Notes under the pieces: model-generated
Seen by the model: the letters and a program-made list of their open reading frames with translations, nothing else
Databases searched by the model: none
Told to the model about the DNA's origin: nothing
Assembly (NCBI GenBank): GCA_001598975.1
Contig: BBXU01000888.1
Coordinates: 41,752 to 105,751 of the forward strand
Direction: 5' to 3'
Source: Parachlorella kessleri
Taxonomy: Eukaryota; Chlorophyta; Trebouxiophyceae; Chlorellales; Chlorellaceae
DNA: 64,000 bases
Shown here: piece by piece, positions 55,514 through 64,000 of the stretch
Position numbering within the stretch: position 1 is the stretch's first letter
How the letters are laid out: each line of letters begins with the position of its first letter
Position numbers and translations under genes: made by a program

Positions 55514-58500
55514 CTAAAGCGCAGCCAGGTCTGCTGTCAGTGCGCCAGCCTTGCAACGACAGTGAGCACTAGGGTAGCTGCGGCTGTTGTCAAGGCCACC
55601 TGATGTGAGTGGGCATCCGGCAGCAGAGTAAATTACCACAACCGCTGGTCAAGTGGTTACTCACCCGTGCCTGCAGCGGCTGCCTGGGCGTTGGAGGCGT
55701 TGCCTGTGACCGCCCCCGCCTGGAACTGCTGCCCACCCCCAGGCGTACGCACACTGACGGTGTACGGGTTGGTGGCATTAAGGTTCACACTGGACATGTT
55801 CACCAGCATTGGCGGCGGCACCGGCGCCGGCGCCGGGGCAGGGGTGGGCGCGGCAGCCGAGGCGGGCTGGCGTACTGCAGCTGGCGGGGCGGGGGCGGGG
55901 TCCCTGCTGCGCCTGCTGTGCCCGTGGCGCTGGCCTCGCTGCGGGCGGAGGAAGCCGGGGCGGGGGAGGTGGGGGCCGGGCGTGGCGGGGCGGTGGGGGA
56001 GGGGGCGGGGAGGGGGAGGGGAGGAAGGGCGTGGGGGAGTGCCGGGGGAGGGAACGGGAGGGGCGACCGCCGCCGCCGGTCGTGCCCAGCGTGGTTGTCT
56101 GGCCGTTCTGGCCGGTGGAGGTTGTCACTGCCCCAGGGGTGGCGATGCTGGTAGCTGACACACTACCTGCGTACAGACACAGCACTGATGGTCAAATAGC
56201 GTCGACTTGCTGCTGCTACAGCCAGCGATGTGCCAGAACTGCGGGGCCGCCCAAGTTGCACCAGCATGCGCCCATGTATCTCATCCAAGTCATGTTGGCA
56301 GAATCATGAATCACCTACGGTTGGGAAGGTCGTGCAGGGGCCTCAACGGCCAACACATCAACGCGCCTGGGAGCTAGCATTCAAGAGCCAGCTGACCCTG
56401 CATGCTCTGTGTCAACTACAAAGCCGGATGTCTCGACCCTGTCAGGACCACCCATCTAGTGCTGCAGATTGCGCTTCTCTCACCCGTCCCACTGATGGCG
56501 GCATTGGCATTTGAGCCCGCGGGCGTGACAGCGCCAGACTGAGCCTGAGTCCCACCCACAGTGGGGGCTTGGAAGGTGTAGGGGTTGGGGGCGTTGCTCA
56601 CGAGCGGGGGCAGGGTGATGGATGGAGCCCCAGGGGTGGGGGCTGGGACGGGCGTGGGGGCGGGGAAGGGGACGCTGTAGACGATCTGAGGGAAGTTGAC
56701 GACCTGGGGGAAGGCACCTGCAAGCAACTTGGAGGGGGCAGCAGGCAGGGATTGGTTCTGCAAGTGGACAGTGGGTTATAGGATGGGCTGTGCTGCTTGT
56801 CAGTCGGGTATACTGTCAGCAGCTAGGAACAGCAACCATGGTGAAATATCAGCAGGGGCCTAATTAGCGGCAAAAACGAAAACCGGCCTGCGCCTGGGTG
56901 ACGGCCTGGACGCTGGACAATGTGTGCTTCCTGGGACTGGCCATCACCGCTCGGGCAAGGTGTACCAAGACCAAACTCCTTCCCCAGCCAAGCCCAGCTG
57001 CGCCACTGGCACCACTGCAAAGCCTCAATGGCTGCACAGCACCCACGGTGCCCAGCAACCACACCTGCCGCACAGGTGTAGGTCCCGATGGCCTGCAGGC
57101 CTGACGTCCACTGCACCGGTGGGATGGCCTGGTTGATGGCCCCCGTCTGCTGGCAGGGAGATATGAAGGGGCTGATGCCCTGGACCCCGCAGCTGCCCTG
57201 GGTGTACTGGATGTTGGCAATGCCGTTGGTCCTGCAGACAAAAAGCGAACATTGACGTTATCAGGGAAAGGGTGGTCATCAGGGAAAGGGGCGACAGGAG
57301 GGCATGCCCCGTGCAGGCTTGCGTGATGTAGTTCTGGTGGTGTGCTCCGTTGAAAGCATGGCTAGTGCCAGGATTGATTACCGCTGTCTATCTACCGTGC
57401 GACCCACAACTTGGGCCACATGTATGTAGCGTCCCGGCACTCACAGAAGCCATTGCCCGACCCGCTGAGGTAGCCATCACACCTACCAGCCGGTGATCTG
57501 CACGCTGGGGTTGGCAGCGGTGATGAAGGCGTTGGTAATGCCCGACAGCGCCAGGTCCACCGATTTGGTGACCCCATCAAGGTAGACGTTGGTGATGCCG
57601 GACGTCACCACCCGCACGCTTCCTGGGCTGCCAGCAAGGTGCATCTCCCCCGACCTGCAGCAGCAGGGCAACCACCAGCAGTCTCTGAGCCTGTCGACGA
57701 CACTGTCGGGCTGTCCTTTGTGGTGTTGGTGGCAGGCGGTGCAAACAGAGGAAAGTGTGAGGGGCAGGGGGTGTCTCACTGTCTGCTACTTGCTGCTCCT
57801 GTTGGATCAGGTTGCGTGGCACCCCGTGGGCTTGTGGCAGTTCACATGCGGACCTGGCAGAACACCCCACGACCGACGCAGCGACATCCTAGCATGCATC
57901 GTACCATAGCAGTCCAGGCATGAGCAAGTCAGGTAGGTCACAGTCGTCGCAACTCACCCAGATCCAGACTGCAGCACCACATTCTGGGCATTCAAGCCGT
58001 CGATGTAGAGTGAGCCGCTGCCGAAGCCGGTGTTGGCGGTGAGGGAGGGCACGTTAAAGCCTGCAGAAGGTTAGGGGGCAGCACCACCACTTAGCAACGG
58101 CACGGAGCAGCAGGAAGCGTCTGCAGGACGCTCATTCACGGCTTGGGAGCAGTGCCTATGGTTGACCGCTGACCGCCCTGCAAAGAAACCTTCCATGCAT
58201 GCTCCGCGCTGTCAGTCCCCACCTTTGGCCACCCAGACGGAGTGGAAGGTCCCAAAGTTGTTCACTCCCGCCAGCTTGTCTGCTGGCAGCCGCACTGTCA
58301 CTTGGATGGGTTGGCTGCTAGTAAAGCCATTGGTTTGCTGCAGCACAACCCGTACATGCAGGGTATGACAACTGCCAATGGCTTGCTTGGTTTGACTGTT
58401 GGCATGGGCGCCACGATTCCTGTAGTGATCCAAGCCCAGTCAGCACCTGGCAGGCAGTGGCGTGGCTGCAGGCCCACCGCCCCCATGCAACTGTCCCCAT

Positions 58501-58730
58501 GCACCCACCAGCAGCAGGGTGTCTCCAGAGACGGTTGGGTTGATGGCTTTCTGCACTTGGTCCTCAGCATCCACCACGACGGCATAGTCGTTACCAGGGG
58601 TGACCAGAACGTTGTAAGGGGTGCAGAGCGTCACGATGCTGAACGCTGGCACGGTTTTGGTGACTGGGGCCGCAACTGCCAGTCCCAGGCAAGCCAGGCA
58701 CAGGGCCTGGACGGCTTGTTGCCGCCGCAT
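55514..58730 (-). CDS. Secreted adhesin-like protein with beta-repeat head and proline-rich tail
   Basis: Confident exons: 58730-58509, 58337-58223, 58060-57958, 57654-57487, 57231-57065. Probable later exons: 56757-56484, 56166-56068, 55874-55665 and a last one ending near 55514. The junction between 57065 and 56757 is out of phase with the donor I prefer, so a small exon may be missing there. MRRQQAVQALCLACLGLAVA is a signal peptide. Residues 25-200 show repeating short strands with Gly-Ser turns (GFGSGSLYIDGLNAQNVVLQ, SGSGEMHLAGSPGSVRVVTS, SGITNVYLDG, SGITNAFITAA). This is the pattern of the auto-transporter adhesin head GIN (DUF2807-like) fold. A cysteine-containing module and two Pro-rich repeats follow. 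A role in the wall, matrix or adhesion is inferred. The gene is divergent from the expansin-FAS1 gene. Confidence 0.62.
55665..56757 (-). repeat. Duplicated proline-rich module in the adhesin-like gene
   Basis: Exons 56757-56484 and 55874-55665 encode the same arrangement: a Pro/Ala run (PAPTPVPAPTPG versus PAPAPAPVPPP), then NAPNPYTF versus NATNPYTV, then GGxQxQxGAVT followed by an Asn/Ala-rich stretch ending in Gly-Thr-Gly. Both exons end in phase 1 at GG/GTGAG. Confidence 0.7.
55881..56067 (+). other. G-run-rich tract (quadruplex-forming potential)
   Basis: The plus strand carries many runs of three to five or more G within 190 bases; it lies in an intron of the minus-strand adhesin-like gene. 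Read without splicing, the minus strand stays open as a long proline-rich frame. Confidence 0.6.
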
Positions 58731-59181
58731 GGGTCTGTCTGGGTAGTCTGCAGGCTTAGAAGAGCCTCACGCGGTGTCAGTGAAATGCTTGGGGACGGTC
58801 TGTAAAGACGGCACTCGGATGTCAAAGGTACCTCGTCTACAGCAAATCTGAAGGAACCTGCGTGGAATGGCGGTCCAAAGTAAGCTTGTCAACGTGGCTT
58901 CCTGTACCTTCTGGCTGGCGTGGCCTTATGGCCCAACGTTGCATAACATTTCGAGGGATTTCCAGCTCGATTTTCTCCATGTGCGGTACATCCTGTACAG
59001 TCGGTCAGTCTGTCTGTCATTTCCGTATGTATTGCTCCGTTGCTATTGAACACCAAGCAGATTAACTGAGAACCTTGCACCCACCAGAAGCGCTCCCTAG
59101 GTTGCTGCCTGTCCAGACTTGCTCGGCCGCAGTCTTGGCTTGAAGTTGCATGGTTTGAGCCAAGCCCGGCTATTAGCAGGC
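58731..59181. promoter_or_regulatory. Divergent region between adhesin-like and expansin-FAS1 genes
   Basis: These 451 bp separate start codons of two secreted wall-type proteins transcribed in opposite directions. No TATA element is certain. Confidence 0.4.
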
Positions 59182-62100
59182 ATGGGGTTCTCTAGTACAT
59201 TACTCTCAGCAGCCTGCTGTTTCAGCCTTCTGCAGCTGGGCTTGTGCCAGTGGCGAGAGGGCACGCTCGCTCAGCAAGGCTATGGGTCGGTGAGTTGTTC
59301 CATGCAAGCCTGCACAGCAGGAATACCTGCTGTTGCTTGTTCCCATGCTTTCAAGAATGAGGAAGCTAAGCATGCAACTGACCCAACTGTTGCCAGGCAG
59401 CTGAGTGACGGCTGTGGTGGTTTCGAGGTGAAGCAGAAGCTCGCTTGCTGTTTTGCAGGCTGCCGCACCAGGCCCAGGCGCATGCGGCTACGGCGTGCTG
59501 CCAGCAACAATTTGGCCATTTGGTAACACAGCTGCCCTGGACCCAGCTACCAGCCCCTTTGCGCTGGCTGGCAGCAACATGTCTGGGTGCGGGCTTTGCC
59601 TAGAGGTGGATTGCACTGAAGCGGTGAGCCCCATGCAGAACAGCTTCAGGTTGCATGGCACTGGTAATCTATTGCACATCATATGATTGCACACAGCGGC
59701 GCTTTCACTGGCAACAGCCTGCTGACTCTTGAGCAACTCTATTGCACATAGGACTATTCAGCTGAGTGGGTGAACGCTGTTTCTGTCATGGTTGCAGGCC
59801 GGATGTGCCCCTAACACACAGACGGTGCTTGTGACCGACTGGTGTGAGGGCTGCGGCCCAGATGTTATTTACGTGGCCGGCCCTGCCTTCCGCAGCCTGG
59901 TCACCGACTCTGTTGGCGAGGTTGCTGGCAGGTTCCGCAGGGTGAGGCAACAGATAGGGCGCATGCTGCTGCTGAGTTGTGTAGTATTGAAACATTGGCG
60001 CTTGGTGAGCGGCATATGAGCCAGGCATGGTGTCACGCATGATCAAGTGGTGCCCTGGGGGCTGGTGTGGGCAGCCATGAGGCACCAGCTGGCCCTTCCT
60101 GTAGGTACCCTGCGACCCTCCCAGCGGCATCACAGTACACGTAGACAACTACAGGGCCACACAGGGCGGCTGGATAAGGCTCGGTCTTGTGGGTGTTGCC
60201 GGTACCGGTGACATCACGTCTGTGGACATCAAGGGCAGCTCCCAAGTAAGCTGGCAAGCTCAGGTTCTGCAGCCACCATAAGGGCCAGTTTTGCTACAGG
60301 CAGTGAATTCATACTTTAGAGTTGAATGCAGCATGGACTTTGATGGTTGCTAAAACTTCCGGCTTATAATGACATTGCAAGACTTGCTTAACCTGCTGCC
60401 AGCTTTCGGTCAAGATGGGTGCTGCTTGTGCCTGCACTGCAGGCAGACAGCTCATGGAAACCCATGCAGCGCACCTACGGTGCGGCATGGGAGGCCTCTG
60501 GGCTGCCGCCGGCGCCGCTGGACCTTCGAATCACGAGCGCTGGACAGCAGCTGGTGGCCAAGTGGGTGATGAGTGCCCATGCATTGGTTGAGGTCCCCTT
60601 GCCTGCAAACACTCGTTCCTGCATAGTGCATCCCTGGCAGCTATTGAAGGCATGTCATAGCACTGCACAAGTGGCCAGGGTTGCCACTTGCAATGAGGTG
60701 CAGCACTGGCACCTGCAGTGCAGTGGTAGTGTCAAGGCTATTTTGGCTCCTGTTCTTTGGTGCAGGAGTGCTATCCAGCAAGCTGGTGTTTCTGGCAACT
60801 TCCCAACAAACGTACAATTCAAGGCCACTGGCCCAACAGTGCCTGCTCCTGCTAAAGTGGCAAATATATCTAGGGCCGCGCCTGCAGCAGAGGTGAGCAC
60901 ACGCAGCATGCCATGCAGCTTGCCTTCCATCTAAGTGTAGGGGCTGCTTTTGCATCTGTCATTGTAACGGCACTCCTGTATGCAAGGCTATCACAGACTG
61001 TCTCTCCACTGGCCTGCAGGTGTCGGCAAGCCCTCCTGCCCTTGTTCCCCTCATAGCAAGCCCGGCTGTGATGCCATCACCAGCGCCCATTGTTAGCCCC
61101 TCGCCGTCTCCACCACTGGCAGCCTCTCCTCAGCCTGCAAACACCTCATCCCCCGCCGCGAACCAGGCAGCGCCGCGCGTCAGCAACGTGGTAGTGGCTG
61201 CCTCACCCATTGCTACAGCTTCGCCGGCTCCGGCCGTCTCACTGCCCCCGGCTCCAGCGCCCACCCTGGAGCTTCTCACCCCTCAGGCTGCCTTAGCAGT
61301 GCCGCCTCCTGTTGGCGTACTAGCCCCGCAGCCTTCCCCGCAGCCCTCTCCCCAGCAGCCGTCTCCCCAGCCAGCTGCTTCACCCTCACCCTCACCGACT
61401 GCCGAGGGCAGTCCCGCCCCGCCACCAGTGAACCCCTGCCTGCAGAGGCTAGCCTCTGAGGAGCCTTTGGGCCTGCAGCAGGTGCAGCAGGACTTTGTGC
61501 CTGAGGAAGGCCTGCCCACGCTGCCAGACCTGCCAAACAGTGCTGGGCCTGCTACGCCGGGCGATGTAGCCGCGGCAGGCCACATCACCACCTCCAACTG
61601 CTCTACTGCGCTTGAGCTGCTGGAAGCCATCCCTGATGCAGCGGACTGGCTCAACCTGATGAAGGTGGGTGCAGCATGGCAAGGCTGGGCTTCACTGCAG
61701 GCTAGCTGTAGCAATGAGTTCTTGGCACCAGGTAGCAGCTCGCTGCGTAAGTTTTGGTTATTAAGTCATGAACTTTTGCAAAATCCCTGGGCACATGTTT
61801 GCGTCGGAATGTGTCGCTGCTTTCCATACAACTGTGTGTTGCTGTGCTGCAGCATGTAGGCCTGGAGTCCCTTCTGAACGACCCCAACTCCAGGAACACC
61901 CTCCTGGTGCCCACTGGACTGGCTCTTAATGCCTCAATCAATGCGTGCCCTCTTAGGAATGAAAGCACCCTCCCTGAGCTGCTGCTCAATGCCCCTGAGC
62001 TGGTCAACCCGCTTGTCGGCTACCACGGTGAGGCGTTGAAATCATCCTCCCAGTACCTTGAAACTTCCTTGGGACCTGTTGCGCCTACTTTTTAACGCAT

Positions 62101-62875
62101 ATCCAAATCTATTGTTCTTTCTTCCACCCAGCACTTTCATTTCTGACTGCAGTGCTGCGTGGGCTCTGGCCCACATACACAATGGTGCCAGGAGTTATGA
62201 TAAACTCCTCAGATACCATTGACAAGGTGAACTTCCTGCAAATCCAGGCAGGCTCCTCACACCAGGTACGCAGACACATAAGTGCATCACACATGCCTCG
62301 CTGCAGCAAGTGTCCAATGAGACATTACATATCCCAGAAGAGCCTCTTGCCTCTCTGTGCCTTTCAAGCCGCAAGCTCATGCCTTTCACTTAAGTGGCGC
62401 TGCCGTATCCCTTTCCTGTTATGTTCAATATCATTTCGACATCAATTCGCGATCTTCACCTCCCTGGCTGGCGCAGCTGCGCGGCATCGGCAGCACTTCC
62501 AATATCCTACAAGGGAACATTGTGGCGTGCGGACCCACCATCATCCACATTCTAGACACGGTGCGCAACAGCCGCCCTGCATGCCATACAAATGGAGACT
62601 CAACAAGGCGTGTTGTGTCTCTTCCTCAACCCCCGCTCACTAACGTCCAGCCAGCCCACTCTTGCCAGACACGGAGCCCACAATAAGACGGCAAGCACAG
62701 CCACACTGTGCCACTCACTTGGCTTGGTATGATGCTCCTGCAGGTGCTCCTTCCCTTTACCTTCAACCAGGGCGCCATTGATGCTATATCAGGGACGCAG
62801 CCAAAGCCGGCCGCTGAGAAGACGGAGGTTGTGGGCCCGCCTCAGGGAGGGCGAAGGCTGCTGAGGCAAGGTTGA
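59182..62875 (+). CDS. Secreted expansin-like / fasciclin (FAS1) fusion protein
   Basis: Eleven exons with consistent phases: 59182-59289, 59459-59623, 59798-59941, 60105-60245, 60443-60561, 60766-60892, 61020-61664, 61853-62027, 62132-62265, 62477-62560, 62744-62875; 657 aa. A signal peptide (MGFSSTLLSAACCFSLLQLG) leads to a double-psi beta-barrel (GPGACGYG, GCGLCLEVDC, VLVTDWCEGCGP). The expansin C-terminal domain follows, with VPCDPPSGITVHV, WKPMQRTYGAAWE, PLDLRITS and FPTNVQFKA. A Pro/Ser/Ala-rich linker spans about residues 270-420 and resembles hydroxyproline-rich wall proteins. It leads to a FAS1 domain (NCSTALELLEAIPDA, NTLLVPTGLALNAS, LVGYH, LQGNIVACGPTIIHILDTVL). Expansins loosen walls without hydrolysis; FAS1 mediates adhesion. 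The HFD motif of plant expansins is not visible (the equivalent segment reads DVIYVAGPAF), so classical activity is doubtful. No GPI signal was seen. Confidence 0.85.
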
Positions 62876-63654
62876 CATAGCTGGATGCCCTGGCTTAGTA
62901 CGGGGGCTTCAAAAGCGGACAGGGAGGGTTAGCTGGAACTACCAAGGGTGGATAGAAGGTCTGCTTTTGGGCCTTGTCCGAGGCACTGCTCTGTCTGAAC
63001 TTGTCATTCTTCTGCAGTTGTAGAGGTAGCCACACTATTTATGACTTTGCTAAGGGTGCGTGCTTGTGATATGATACACCTGCTCTGCCTCAGACTGACA
63101 CAACTTTTGCGTCGGATGCAAGTGCTTGCAGACTGATGATACTTATAGTGGCAGCTTATAACCCTTGCTTGTCTGACATACGTTAGATCGAGACATGTAG
63201 TGCAGCGCTGTTTGCTCAGGTACCACTGCACATCTCACAGCTGGCTTTGGACCCCAGGAAGCACTCAGCGTGGCAACCTTGGAGCACGCATGCATCATAA
63301 CATGTGCTATGTTCACATGCTAGGTGGCAAGTAGGACAAGCAGCAAAGGCCGCCTTGTGAGTGCATTGGCACAGAAACCCTACAGTGTCACAATCCAAGG
63401 GGGACAAACACACATTACAAGTACGAACCAGTTCCATGAATCCAACTTCCCAAGCAAACTGATCACAGTGCGCAGTGCACAACTCACTACCACCCAGCCT
63501 ACTTCTCCTCTCTTCCAATGCTGGCAAAGGTTCGGCTTCCTCTCAACTCGCTTCCTGGCATGACATGCTGCCAAATAAATCCCATCAGTTCCCTCCTCCC
63601 AAGCTCCTAATCACCAGGAGCTTTCACCCCACCACAATGCAAAGCTCAGTGTCC
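62876..63654. other. Convergent intergenic region
   Basis: It holds the expansin-FAS1 3' UTR and the 3' UTR of the gene ending at 63655. No gene-like frame was found. Confidence 0.45.
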
Positions 63655-63823
63655 TCAGAGCTCCTTCTTAAACTCCTGCAGCTGGATGCCACCTGCTGGC
63701 TCCACTGCTGCTGCAGGAGCCTTGGCCACCACCCTCTCAACAGGGGCTGCTGGGGCACTAGTGCTGGCTGGGCCAGTGCTGGTAGGGCCATTGCTGGCGG
63801 GCGCAACCTTCACCGGCTCCTCC
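63655..63823 (-). CDS. C-terminal exon of an unidentified gene (5' part off window)
   Basis: A last exon follows a good acceptor (TATTGTAG at 63824-63831) in phase 2 and ends at TGA 63655-63657. It encodes an Ala/Pro/Ser-rich tail (EEPVKVAPASNGP and on) finishing IQLQEFKKEL. An upstream exon may lie at the window edge, where a frame reads DEPWIGRSWEG near 63950-63990. The protein cannot be identified from this fragment. Confidence 0.5.
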
Positions 63824-64000
63824 CTACAATAGAGCAATGGACGCAGTTGATCACCTGTTCATTCCACAGACTACTGTCCACCAGAAGTGCCAACTCGTTC
63901 GCGAGCGTTCATTCTTGCACAGCTCACACACAAATAATTGCTACAGGTGCCTTCCCAGGAGCGACCAATCCATGGCTCATCCCCTACGAGCTGGCCGCCG

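Noticed and set aside
1..64000. tRNA, rRNA, riboswitch, CRISPR or bacterial operon structure
   Set aside because: None was seen by eye; the spliced genes and spacing are eukaryotic nuclear. A tRNAscan/Infernal run would be decisive.

Overview
This is intron-rich nuclear DNA from a eukaryote, most probably a chlorophyte green alga. The case rests on three things: a nuclear psb28 gene whose spliced product begins with a plastid-type presequence, TGTAA-type putative polyadenylation signals, and a cell-wall gene joining expansin and FAS1 domains. I cannot place it below the phylum; a trebouxiophyte-like alga would fit. Almost every gene is split into short exons, so the exon joins given here come from reading frame, splice-site phase and protein-family logic, not from transcripts.

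Layout, left to right. 1-5704 (-): a coiled-coil protein built from tandemly duplicated 402-nt exons, open at the left edge. 5965-7808 (+): a small helical protein with faint BORC-subunit resemblance, then only 99 bp later a plant-type J-domain protein. 7809-11760: a gene-poor stretch holding an inverted pair of decayed copies of an exon from the next gene, plus members of a short dispersed repeat. 11888-13304 (+): an orphan 254-aa gene. 14000-17577 (-): an orphan 598-aa protein, divergent from psb28 at 17860-19031 (+). 20142-24199 (-): a pentameric ligand-gated ion channel (Cys-loop superfamily without the cysteine pair). 24823-27266 (-): a secreted proline-rich protein. 28185-32069 (-): a secreted aldo/keto reductase with an N-terminal ShKT domain. 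32446-33506 (-): a small single-pass membrane protein, divergent from a mitochondrial CitE/CLYBL-type lyase at 33709-36621 (+). 37346-46232 (-): a 17-exon ZGRF1/Mte1-type repair helicase. 47972-49466 (-): a cyclin-like protein. 50161-54516 (+): organellar MnmE with large insertions around the G4 motif. 55514-58730 (-): a secreted adhesin-like protein, divergent from the expansin-FAS1 fusion at 59182-62875 (+). 63655 to the right edge (-): the tail of another gene.

The genes do not form one pathway. Themes are organelle function (Psb28, MnmE, CLYBL), genome maintenance and cell cycle (ZGRF1, cyclin-like), and secreted or surface proteins (channel, ShKT-reductase, proline-rich protein, adhesin, expansin-FAS1). 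Head-to-head pairs with short shared upstream regions recur. At least seven introns appear to use GC-AG rather than GT-AG boundaries. The most striking items are the channel, the two fusions (ShKT-AKR and expansin-FAS1), the exon-duplication coiled coil, and the inverted gene-fragment duplication next to its parent gene.
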